This document shows, in pieces, positions 1 through 6,360 of a DNA stretch of 7,603 bases. A program made the position numbers and the translations under genes. Position 1 is the stretch's first letter. Each line of letters begins with the position of its first letter. The stretch covers positions 1-7,603 of the forward strand of contig JAJYGY010000225.1 in NCBI GenBank assembly GCA_021790555.1, in the 5' to 3' direction. This DNA is from a bacterium (GTDB taxonomy: Bacteria > Oederibacteriota > JAJYGY01). The notes under the pieces are model-generated. The model made no database searches and was not told the origin of the DNA. It saw only the letters and a program-made list of their open reading frames with translations.

Positions 1-1592
1 AAGGATCCGCTTCCGTTGTTCAGGTAGACGCGGCTGGGACCCTGGTAGTTGCCGGAAAGCATGTAGAGGTCCACGCTTCCGTTGAAGCCCCCCAGGGCCA
101 CGGCGTGGCTGAAATCCTCGTCCGGCAGCGAATTCCAGGAGGCGCTGAATCCCGGCGACGCGGTTCCGGAATCGTTCAGGTAGGTCCAGTTCACCGAATC
201 GGCGTAGCCGTAGTAGCCGTTGTTGGCAAGGGCCAGGTCCGGGTACGGGTCGGCGTTGAGGGGGCCCCAGGCCAGGCCCTGGTTGATCACCGTCGAGGCG
301 CCCGGGTCGAGGGGATTGGGGTCGAAGGAGTAGGCCTGGGTGAAGGACGTGGCGGAAAGGGGCGTGTACCGGTAGACCCGCACCGGCCCCCCCGAATTGG
401 CCACGGCGAAACCTGGATGCCCGCTGGCGTCGAAATCCGCCCAGGCCGCCTGCAGCGTGGCGTCGTCCACCGGCGCCGTCCAGGCCAGCTGGAAGGCGGT
501 GGAAGTCGGGGTCAGGCTGGCGTTCCGGTAGACCTTGTCGGGCTGGTTGTAGCTGCCCACCAGCAGGTCGGGCAGGCCGTCGCCGTCGTAGTCGCCGAAT
601 GCCAGCGAGCGGACCGGGTCGTCGTTGAAGGGCATGGAGACGGGGGAATCCGGGACAAAGGCGGGCGGCAGGGCGCCCGTGTTCCTGTAGAACTGGATCG
701 ACTGGCCGTCGTTGCCCACGGCCAGGTCGGGCAGGCCGTCGCCGTTGATGTCCCCCCAGGCCACGGCGGTGGAGCTCTGGCTCAGGGGCGAGGACCAGAC
801 CGTGGGGGTGAGGGACGCGTTTTCGAAGTCGTAGACCCTGAGGGGCTGTCCGTACGAGGCCGTGGCGAGCAGTTCGTGGGTGTCGCCCAGGCTGTCCACC
901 CAGGGGGTCACGGCCAGGGCCCGCACCGGGTCCAGGAAGGGCGCCTGCCAGGCCAGGCTGAAACCGCTTCCGTCGTTCAGGTACACCTTGGTGCTGCTGG
1001 CCGTCAGGGTCAGGGCCGAAACCGCGTCGTAGGCGTATCCCGTGGTGCGGGCCCGCAGGAACCAGACCCCCAGGGGCAGGTTCTGGAAACGGTAGCTTCC
1101 GTCCGAGGCGGTCCAGGTGACGGCGTAGTCGCTTCCCTGCCCGTTGGTGTTGTTCTGGATGGCCTCCAGGAACACGCCGGCGAGGGGCTGGCCGTATTCG
1201 TCGCGCACCACGCCACCCAGGCCGGACCCGGCGTTCAAGGTGAGGTTCTGGGGCGTGGAGCCGGACGAGGTGGAAACCTGGCTCAGCTGCAACGTGGCCA
1301 GGGCCGTGGCCGTGACCACGAAGTCGTAGGAAGTGCCCGCGGCCAGGCCGGAAAGCAGGTAGGAGCCGTCCGAGGCCGACAGGGTGGAGACCTCGGCGCC
1401 GCCGGCGTCCGGAAACACGCCCACCGTGGCGCCCGAAACGGGCTTCAGGTCACCGAAGAAGTCGTCCTGGTACACCGTGCCGCTGAAGGAGGCGGCCCGG
1501 GCGGTCCCGGCAGGGCCCAGGACCGGGGCGGCCAGGAGGGCCGCCAGCAGGAGGCGCGCCAGGGCCAAGGATGGAAGGTGGCTCTTCGCCAT
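1..1592 (-). CDS. Exported FG-GAP/VCBS beta-propeller protein with two N-terminal carboxypeptidase-regulatory/Cna-B-like domains (3' end beyond the left edge)
   Basis: Reading from an ATG at 1592, the frame stays open for 530 codons to the window edge, so the C-terminus is missing. Residues 1-33 look like a Sec signal peptide: a charged start (MAKSH), a Leu/Ala-rich core and an ARA/AS cleavage site. There is no lipobox cysteine. Residues 35-120 and 124-205 are two beta-sandwich modules of the carboxypeptidase-regulatory/Cna-B kind, each with a (S/A)SDGSY signature (72-78, 162-167). From about 205 come propeller-type repeats with N-D/N-G-S-G, a conserved Trp and calcium-loop motifs. Two loops are canonical (DINGDGLPDL at 281-290, DYDGDGLPDL at 334-343). 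Three look decayed (386-395, 444-453, 502-510). FG-GAP/VCBS repeats usually form extracellular or surface beta-propellers that bind calcium. The ligand or substrate cannot be told from sequence. GAAAGG lies 6 nt before the ATG, supporting this start. The gene lies 46 nt after lpxK and could be co-transcribed. The fold and export are well supported; the role is unknown. Confidence 0.88.
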   Translation of the reverse strand, partial: MAKSHLPSLALARLLLAALLAAPVLGPAGTARAASFSGTVYQDDFFGDLKPVSGATVGVFPDAGGAEVSTLSASDGSYLLSGLAAGTSYDFVVTATALATLQLSQVSTSSGSTPQNLTLNAGSGLGGVVRDEYGQPLAGVFLEAIQNNTNGQGSDYAVTWTASDGSYRFQNLPLGVWFLRARTTGYAYDAVSALTLTASSTKVYLNDGSGFSLAWQAPFLDPVRALAVTPWVDSLGDTHELLATASYGQPLRVYDFENASLTPTVWSSPLSQSSTAVAWGDINGDGLPDLAVGNDGQSIQFYRNTGALPPAFVPDSPVSMPFNDDPVRSLAFGDYDGDGLPDLLVGSYNQPDKVYRNASLTPTSTAFQLAWTAPVDDATLQAAWADFDASGHPGFAVANSGGPVRVYRYTPLSATSFTQAYSFDPNPLDPGASTVINQGLAWGPLNADPYPDLALANNGYYGYADSVNWTYLNDSGTASPGFSASWNSLPDEDFSHAVALGGFNGSVDLYMLSGNYQGPSRVYLNNGSGS

Positions 1593-1598
1593 CACGGA

Positions 1599-1604
1599 CC
1601 TTTC
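1599..1604 (-). promoter_or_regulatory. Ribosome binding site of the exported propeller gene
   Basis: GAAAGG on the minus strand lies 6 nt before the ATG at 1592. It fixes the start of a gene whose 3' end is off-window, and it indicates independent translation initiation after the lpxK stop. Confidence 0.6.
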
Positions 1605-1622
1605 GCTGCGTCGCGGAAATCC

Positions 1623-1636
1623 CCGCGGACCCGCGG
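1623..1636. repeat. Paired CCGCGG hexamers in the lpxK-propeller gene spacer
   Basis: CCGCGG occurs at 1623-1628 and 1631-1636, separated by two bases. Each hexamer is itself a palindrome. In RNA the two could pair as a 5-bp CCGCG/CGCGG stem with a 4-nt loop. No U-run follows it in the sense direction, so it is not an intrinsic terminator. In such GC-rich DNA it may be chance. Confidence 0.35.
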
Positions 1637-1638
1637 TG

Positions 1639-2703
1639 TCAGGCCCCGGGCCCGGATTTCCAGGCGCGTTCCAGCAGGGCGGAGAAGGCCGCGGCCGGTT
1701 CGACCTGGAGGCGGATGGAAAGCAGGTAGGCCGGCAGGGCCGGCCGGAAGCCGGCCTCCCAGCGGGCCGCGTCCTTTTCGGTGCTCACCAGCCATTCGGC
1801 CCCGGCCAGGCGGGCCCGGCGGCAGGCCTGCTCAAGCTCGGAGGGGCGGAACCAGTGGTGGTCCGGAAAACGCAGGCTCAGGAGCACCCGGGCCCCCAGG
1901 CCGGCCAGCTGGGCCTCGAACTGGGCCGGGTCGGCCAGGCCCGAAAGCGCGGCCACCTTGCGGCCCTTCAGGCGGGAGGGCGCCAGGGCCCGGCCCGGCC
2001 CGGGCCAGGGCCTCAGGGATTCGGCCCGGGAGCGGGCCCAGAACCAGGGTTTGGAGCGGAATCCGGGAGGCAGGCTCCGCAGGGCCCTCAGGGCCTCCCT
2101 CCGCCCCGCCGCGCGCGTGAAGACCAGGGCGTCGGCGTCCAGGCCCTGCGAAAGGGGCTCGCGCAGGCGGCCCACGGGCAGCAGGCCCCCGGCGCCGGGG
2201 GCGCGCGAATCCAGCAGCAGCAGGTCCAGGTCGCGCTTCACCCGCAGGCGCTGCTGGAAGCCGTCGTCCAGCACCAGCACGCGGGCGCCCTCGGCCAGGG
2301 CCCTGCGGCCTCCCCTCAGGCGGTCGGCGTCCACCACCACGCCGCAGCCGGGGGCCTTGGCCGCCAGCAGCCAGGGCTCGTCGCCGCCGCGGCGGGCCGG
2401 AAACAGGGGACCCCGGCCCCGCGACAGCAGCAGGGGCGCCCGGCCCCCCCGCCGGCCGAAGCCCCGGGTCAGGAAAAAGACCCGCCGGCCCCGCCCGGAG
2501 AAATGCGCGGCCACGGCCAGGCAGGCCGGGGTCTTGCCCGTGCCCCCCGCGGAAAGGTTTCCCACCGAAACCACCAGGGCACCGGGCAGGCTCCGGGGAC
2601 GGGGCGCGAAAAGCCGCAGCCAGAGCCGGCGCGCCCAGTAGCCCGCCAGGTAGAGAGGCACCAGGGGCGCCAGCAGGCGGCTGAAGCCGGGCCCGCCCTT
2701 CAC
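1639..2703 (-). CDS. lpxK: Tetraacyldisaccharide 4'-kinase LpxK
   Basis: LpxK phosphorylates the 4' position of the tetraacyl disaccharide 1-phosphate made by LpxB, giving lipid IVA at the inner face of the inner membrane. I place the start at the GTG at 2703, giving 354 residues (E. coli LpxK has 328). The longer open frame from 2841 adds 46 non-LpxK-like residues inside waaA. The GTG overlaps the waaA stop (GTGA, 2700-2703) and has a GAGGGG upstream. Visible features are an N-terminal hydrophobic/amphipathic segment (residues 7-32, LLAPLVPLYLAGYW), the Walker A motif GGTGKTP at 53-59 preceded by SVGNL, GDEP at 107-110, DDGFQ at 146-150 (the family's Mg/ATP-site aspartates), a DHH at 281-283 and STEKDA at 307-312. 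All hallmark motifs are intact, so activity is expected. The overlap implies translational coupling to waaA. Confidence 0.96.
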   Translation of the reverse strand: MKGGPGFSRLLAPLVPLYLAGYWARRLWLRLFAPRPRSLPGALVVSVGNLSAGGTGKTPACLAVAAHFSGRGRRVFFLTRGFGRRGGRAPLLLSRGRGPLFPARRGGDEPWLLAAKAPGCGVVVDADRLRGGRRALAEGARVLVLDDGFQQRLRVKRDLDLLLLDSRAPGAGGLLPVGRLREPLSQGLDADALVFTRAAGRREALRALRSLPPGFRSKPWFWARSRAESLRPWPGPGRALAPSRLKGRKVAALSGLADPAQFEAQLAGLGARVLLSLRFPDHHWFRPSELEQACRRARLAGAEWLVSTEKDAARWEAGFRPALPAYLLSIRLQVEPAAAFSALLERAWKSGPGA

Positions 2704-4118
2704 GAACCCCTCGACCGCTTTTGCTTCCCGCGGCCGGCCATCCCGGCCCCGAATTCCACCACCCGGGTGGACTGGTAGGCGCTCTTGTCGCGCCAGTCCA
2801 GGTTCTCCTGGCGGAAGTTGCGGATGGTGTGCAGCTTGCACGCCAGGGCCGCCACCCGCGAGGCGGCGCCGGATTTTTCTGCCACCAGCTTGCGGCCGGC
2901 CTTGCCCATGGAATGGCGGCGGGCCGGGTCCTTCAGCAGGGCGGAGAGGGTCCGGCCCAGTTCCTCCTCATCGGCCACCTGGACGGCCGCCCCGGCCTCC
3001 AGCAGGCCCGCGCGGATCTCGGCGAAATTACCCATGTGCGGGCCGAAGACCACGGGCACTCCCAGCGCGGCCGGCTCCAGCGGGTTCTGGCCGCCGAAGT
3101 CCAGGAAGCTGCCCCCCACCACGGCCACGTCGGCAAGGCCGTAGACCGCGGCCAGCTCGCCGAAGGTGTCCAGCAGGATCACCCGGGCGCCCTCGCCCCG
3201 GCCCTGGGCCAGGGAGCTGCGTGTGGCGGAGGGCAGGCCGGATTTTTCCACCAGCCGCATGACCTCGCCCAGGCGCTTCAGGTGGCGGGGGGCCAGCACC
3301 ATCACCAGTCCGGGATGCCGGCGGGCAAGGCCCTCGAAGACCCGCAGGATGACGGCCTCCTCGCCGTCGCGGGTGCTGCCCACCACCAGCAGGGGCGCGC
3401 CGGATTCCAGGCGCAGCTCGCGCCGCAGCGCGGCCTGCTGGCCGCGCGCCGCTTCCACTCCCGTCCCGGCGTCGAACTTGGTGTTGCCCGCCACCGTCAC
3501 CTTGTGCGGGTGGGCCCCCAGTTCGCGGACCCGGCGCGCCTCCTCCTCGCCCTGCATGGCGAAGGCGTCCACGCGGCGCAGGGCCTGGCCGAAGAGTCCC
3601 TCCAGGGCGCGGTAACGGCGGAAGCTCCTTTCGGTCATGCGGCCGTTGGCCACCAGGATGAGGCAGCGCCGGTCCTTCAGCATCCTCAGGAAGTTCGGCC
3701 AAAGTTCTGTTTCCGCGATCAGCGCCAGCTTGGGAGGGAAGGCCCTCAGGAAGGGGGCCAGGAAGAGGGGCAGGTCCAGCGGAAGCACCAGGTGGGCCAG
3801 CGCCTGGGGAAACACCAGGGCCGCCTGGTTCACGCCCGCCTGGGTGGTGCAGGTGAAGACGAAGCTCTCCTTGGGAAGCTGGTTGGCCAGCTCACGGGCC
3901 ACCGGCGCCAGGGCGTTGACTTCCCCCAGGGAGGCGGCATGCAGCCAGATGACCCCGCCCTCGGAAACCCAGCAGACTTTCCTGGCAAGGGGCGGCAGCA
4001 TTCCCAGGCGCTGCCCAAGCCCGAACCGAAGCCTTGGATGGATCAGGCAGAGCGGAAGCCAGATCGGCAGGAATAAAACGACAACAAAATAGAATAAACT
4101 TGAATAAAGGATATACAT
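2700..4118 (-). CDS. waaA: 3-deoxy-D-manno-octulosonic acid (Kdo) transferase WaaA/KdtA
   Basis: WaaA is a GT30 GT-B glycosyltransferase that moves Kdo from CMP-Kdo to lipid IVA at the cytoplasmic face of the inner membrane. The 472-residue product starts with a single membrane anchor (residues 1-26, YILYSSLFYFVVVLFLPIWL). The N-terminal catalytic domain follows: WLHAASLGEVNAL at 58-70 with the expected catalytic Glu66, ETELWPN at 136-142 and ANGRMTERS at 157-165. The CMP-Kdo-binding half has NTKFD at 212-216, STRDGEE at 248-254, LAPRH at 275-279 and GGSFLDFGGQNPLEPAALG at 335-353, then GPHMGNF. E. coli WaaA has about 425 residues. The excess is mostly a C-terminal extension from about 429, ending in a very basic tail (RGKQKRSRGS). 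There is no strong Shine-Dalgarno before the ATG at 4118, but the anchor fixes the start. The gene sits 54 nt after lpxB and overlaps lpxK by 4 nt. Whether it adds one, two or more Kdo residues cannot be told. Confidence 0.96.
   Translation of the reverse strand: MYILYSSLFYFVVVLFLPIWLPLCLIHPRLRFGLGQRLGMLPPLARKVCWVSEGGVIWLHAASLGEVNALAPVARELANQLPKESFVFTCTTQAGVNQAALVFPQALAHLVLPLDLPLFLAPFLRAFPPKLALIAETELWPNFLRMLKDRRCLILVANGRMTERSFRRYRALEGLFGQALRRVDAFAMQGEEEARRVRELGAHPHKVTVAGNTKFDAGTGVEAARGQQAALRRELRLESGAPLLVVGSTRDGEEAVILRVFEGLARRHPGLVMVLAPRHLKRLGEVMRLVEKSGLPSATRSSLAQGRGEGARVILLDTFGELAAVYGLADVAVVGGSFLDFGGQNPLEPAALGVPVVFGPHMGNFAEIRAGLLEAGAAVQVADEEELGRTLSALLKDPARRHSMGKAGRKLVAEKSGAASRVAALACKLHTIRNFRQENLDWRDKSAYQSTRVVEFGAGMAGRGKQKRSRGS
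2707..2712 (-). promoter_or_regulatory. Shine-Dalgarno of lpxK, inside the waaA 3' end
   Basis: GAGGGG on the minus strand lies just before the GTG at 2703 (5 nt from the GAGG core to the GTG). It supports the GTG as the lpxK start over the longer frame from 2841, and fits reinitiation after waaA. Confidence 0.6.
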
Positions 4119-4172
4119 GGAAATTCCAGAAATTTACAGCTCGCGCTGTAATGACTTTTCAGACCTGGGTCT
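4119..4172 (-). other. AT-rich lpxB-waaA spacer with hairpin (possible waaA leader structure)
   Basis: This 54-nt spacer (30 of 54 bases A or T) is unusual among genes that elsewhere overlap or nearly touch. It contains three inverted repeats: AGACC-TG-GGTCT at 4161-4172, the 7-bp hairpin at 4134-4151, and AAATT-CCAGA-AATTT at 4121-4135. The only Shine-Dalgarno-like bases before waaA are a weak GGA. No intrinsic terminator is visible, because the hairpin is not GC-rich and lacks a following U-run. I could not identify a convincing promoter. Confidence 0.5.
4134..4151 (-). repeat. Perfect 7-bp inverted repeat capped by a GNRA-type loop upstream of waaA
   Basis: On the sense (minus) strand it reads TTACAGC-GCGA-GCTGTAA. 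The 7-bp arms are perfectly complementary, and the 4-nt loop GCGA fits the GNRA consensus. It ends 15 nt before the waaA ATG, within reach of an initiating ribosome. The pairing is seen directly; a regulatory role is inference. Confidence 0.55.
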
Positions 4173-5345
4173 TTAAATAATTTCTTTTGATGAAATCGAA
4201 AGGTTGAGAATTTCCCGTGCCGCTCTCCTGGCTGCTCCCGGTCCTCCCAACCCACGGACCGCCTTTTTCAAGGCGCGGGTTTGTTCGCGCCGCGCCGCCG
4301 GATCTGAAAGCAGCGGCCACAGGGCCTCCGCGATCTTTTCGGGCTTCAGTTCGTGCTGGATGAATTCCTCAACCACCTTGCGCCCGGCCACCACGTTGGC
4401 CAGCCCGATATAAGGAAGCCGGATGAGGCGCTTCCCGATCTGGTAGGACAGCGGATTGACCCGGTACAAAATGACGAAGGGCGTCCCCAGGATGGCTGTC
4501 TCCAGCGTGGCCGTGCCCGAGGCCACCATGGCCGCGTCGAAGCAGCGCCGAAGTTCGTAAGGGTCCTCCTCCGGCCCGGCCTGCAGAATTTCCAGGCGGA
4601 TCTTTCCGGAGTAGCGGCGCGCCAGGGGTTCGAACAGCTCGGCCTTCAGGTGCGGGGCCTTCAGCACCACGAAGCGCGCGTCCGGCGCCCGCCGCGAGAG
4701 CTCCACCGCGCTGTCCAGCATCACCGGCAGCAGGTACAGGATCTCCTGCTCGCGGCTGCCGGGAAGCAGGCCCACCAGCCTTTCGCGCGCGCCCCAGCCC
4801 CTCGCCCGGCGCACCCCGGCGGTCCCCCGGCGGGGCCGGATGGAATCCATGAGCGGATGCCCCACGAAGGAGCAGGGCAGGCCGGCCCCGCGGTAGATGG
4901 GCTCCTCGAAGGGGAAGGTGACCAGGATCCTGGCCAGGCAGCGCTTCATGGTCCGCACGCGGCCGGCCTTCCAGGCCCACACCTGCGGGCTGATGTAGTA
5001 GCAGACCCGCGCGCCCTTCCCCGCCGCGAAGGCGGAAAAGCGCAGGTTGAACCCGGGATAGTCGATGGGCACGACCAGATCCGGCTTTTCCGAAAGCAGC
5101 AGGTCCTGGGCCAGCCGGAAGGCCTTCCGGAAGAAGCCCAGGTGCTTCAGCACCTCGAAAAAGCCGATGACCGAGCGCGAGGCAAGGTCCAGGTCCAGGC
5201 GCATGCCGGCGGCACGCATCCTGGGCCCCCCCAGGCCGAAGAGCCGCGCCCCGGGGGCCTGCCGGAGGATCTCGCGGACCAGGGAGGCCCCGTGAAGGTC
5301 CCCCGAGGCTTCCCCGGCGATCAGCATGATTTTGGGGCTTCTCAT
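4173..5345 (-). CDS. lpxB: Lipid-A-disaccharide synthase LpxB
   Basis: LpxB (GT19, GT-B fold, peripheral inner-membrane enzyme) joins UDP-2,3-diacylglucosamine to lipid X, forming the beta-1',6 tetraacyl disaccharide that LpxK then phosphorylates. The 390-residue product matches the family length (E. coli 382). Visible motifs are AGEASGDLHG at 10-19, VIGFFEVL at 59-66, PIDYPGFN at 93-100 (D95 at the position of the catalytic Asp98 of E. coli LpxB), YYISPQVWAW at 116-125, FVGHPLMD at 160-167, LLPGSREQEI at 193-202, ASGTATLE at 275-282 and IGLANVVAGRKVVEEFIQ at 313-330. All are intact. The ATG overlaps the stop of the upstream oxidoreductase (ATGA, 5342-5345) and has GAGG 5 nt upstream (5351-5354), implying translational coupling. 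The last dozen codons (ILNLSISSKEII) switch to AT-rich codons, where the gene enters the AT-rich spacer before waaA. Confidence 0.97.
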   Translation of the reverse strand: MRSPKIMLIAGEASGDLHGASLVREILRQAPGARLFGLGGPRMRAAGMRLDLDLASRSVIGFFEVLKHLGFFRKAFRLAQDLLLSEKPDLVVPIDYPGFNLRFSAFAAGKGARVCYYISPQVWAWKAGRVRTMKRCLARILVTFPFEEPIYRGAGLPCSFVGHPLMDSIRPRRGTAGVRRARGWGARERLVGLLPGSREQEILYLLPVMLDSAVELSRRAPDARFVVLKAPHLKAELFEPLARRYSGKIRLEILQAGPEEDPYELRRCFDAAMVASGTATLETAILGTPFVILYRVNPLSYQIGKRLIRLPYIGLANVVAGRKVVEEFIQHELKPEKIAEALWPLLSDPAARREQTRALKKAVRGLGGPGAARRAAREILNLSISSKEII

Positions 5346-6343
5346 CCCAGCCTCGCCTTGACGGCCTCGCGTATCTGCCGCTCGATTTCAAGCCCCAGGG
5401 CCAGGGCCTGGCGGCCCTGCTCGCCCGAGACCAGCGGGCGGCTCCCCTCGCGCACGCAGTCGGCGAAGGAGCCCAGCTCCAGCTTCAGCTGTTCCTCGTC
5501 GCGGATGGGCAGGGTCTCCATGGCGATCATCTTGGAAAGCCCCAGCAGCGAGCCGGCCTGGCTGGGGTCGGCCCCCTCCTTCAGGCGGTAGACCTTCACC
5601 TCCTTCTTCAGGTAGTCCACCGACAGGTAGGACTCGCGGGTGAAGAGCCGGATCTTGCGCTGCTTCTCCGTGGTGACCCGGCTGGCCGTCAGGTTGGCCA
5701 CGCAGCCGCCGCGGAAGCGCAGGCGCACGTTGGCGATGTCCTCGGTGCGTGAAAGCACGGGCACCCCCAGGGCCTCCACCGAGGCCACCTCGCCGCCCAC
5801 CATGTCCAGGACGATGTCCAGGTCGTGGATCATCAGTTCCAGCACCACCCCGATGTCGGTGTTGCGCGGGCTGTAGGGCCCCAGGCGGTGGGCCTCGATG
5901 AAGAGCGGGGGCGACTTGAACTTGCGGATGGCCAGGATGGCCGGGTTGAACCGCTCGATGTGCCCCACCTGGAGCAGGGCCCGGGTCTCCTTGGCCAGGG
6001 CCAGCAGCCGGTCGGCCTCGTCGAGGTCGGTGGTCATGGGCTTCTCCAGCAGGCAGTGCACCCCCGCCTCCAGGAAAAGCCGGGCCACCCCGAAATGCAG
6101 GGCCGTGGGAACCACGATGGAGACCAGGTCCACCTGGCCCAGCAGCTGGGCCGGGTCCTGGAAGGCCGGGCAGCGGTGCTTTTTGGCGATTTCCCTGGCC
6201 CGGGCCGGATCGGCGTCGACCACGCCGGCCAGCCGCACCCCGGGGAGCTGGGTGTAGACCCGGGCGTGGTGCTGGCCCAGGCTGCCCACGCCGATGACCC
6301 CGGCGCGCAGGGGTTGTCTGGTCTCGCTCAATTCCGGCTCCAT
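5342..6343 (-). CDS. Gfo/Idh/MocA family NAD(P)-dependent oxidoreductase, lpxB-linked (candidate GnnA-like UDP-GlcNAc 3-dehydrogenase)
   Basis: The product has 333 residues. I chose the ATG at 6343 because the Rossmann fold begins a few residues later and the longer open frame from 6472 runs back into hflX. There is no strong Shine-Dalgarno. Visible features are the dinucleotide-binding GVIGVGSLGQHHA at 15-27, an acidic residue ending strand 2 (VVDAD, 41-45), the family EKP motif at 100-102 (Lys101), GHIERFNPA at 127-135, and ELMIHDLDIVLD at 169-180 with the conserved His173. The position four residues before the His, often Asp in this family, is Glu169 here. GnnA, a member of this family, oxidises the 3-hydroxyl of UDP-GlcNAc. 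GnnB then aminates it to give amide-linked lipid A, and in Acidithiobacillus ferrooxidans the gnnA/gnnB pair lies between lpxA and lpxB. The position before lpxB and the 4-nt overlap make a sugar-nucleotide role plausible. No GnnB is in the window, so I leave the symbol blank. Family membership is very secure; the substrate is inferred. Confidence 0.92.
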   Translation of the reverse strand: MEPELSETRQPLRAGVIGVGSLGQHHARVYTQLPGVRLAGVVDADPARAREIAKKHRCPAFQDPAQLLGQVDLVSIVVPTALHFGVARLFLEAGVHCLLEKPMTTDLDEADRLLALAKETRALLQVGHIERFNPAILAIRKFKSPPLFIEAHRLGPYSPRNTDIGVVLELMIHDLDIVLDMVGGEVASVEALGVPVLSRTEDIANVRLRFRGGCVANLTASRVTTEKQRKIRLFTRESYLSVDYLKKEVKVYRLKEGADPSQAGSLLGLSKMIAMETLPIRDEEQLKLELGSFADCVREGSRPLVSGEQGRQALALGLEIERQIREAVKARLG

Positions 6344-6360
6344 GAATGGCCGAGGGGGCC

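Noticed and set aside
1623..1636. CCGCGG pair considered as a terminator after lpxK
   Set aside because: There is no downstream U-run, and such palindromes are common by chance in DNA of this composition.
105..2120. A 671-codon open frame on the plus strand, antisense to the propeller gene and lpxK
   Set aside because: Its product is low-complexity (Gly, Arg, Pro, Val-rich) with no recognisable domain. It runs across two well-supported minus-strand genes. Long antisense frames are expected in GC-rich DNA with strong third-position bias.
1384..4076. Other long plus-strand frames (1384-2778, 1781-2641, 2721-4076)
   Set aside because: They lie opposite lpxK and waaA, have biased composition and no family motifs. 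They are shadows of the real genes.
4134..4151. Hairpin considered as an intrinsic terminator
   Set aside because: The 7-bp stem is only moderately GC-rich and is followed in the sense direction by AUUUCUGG, not a U-run. waaA starts 15 nt later.
4152..4215. AT-rich stretch considered as a promoter for waaA
   Set aside because: I found no pair of -35 and -10 hexamers with acceptable spacing on the minus strand. AT-richness alone is not enough.
4043..4255. A 70-codon minus-strand frame across the lpxB-waaA spacer
   Set aside because: It overlaps both flanking genes in another frame, has no supporting ribosome binding site and resembles no known small protein.
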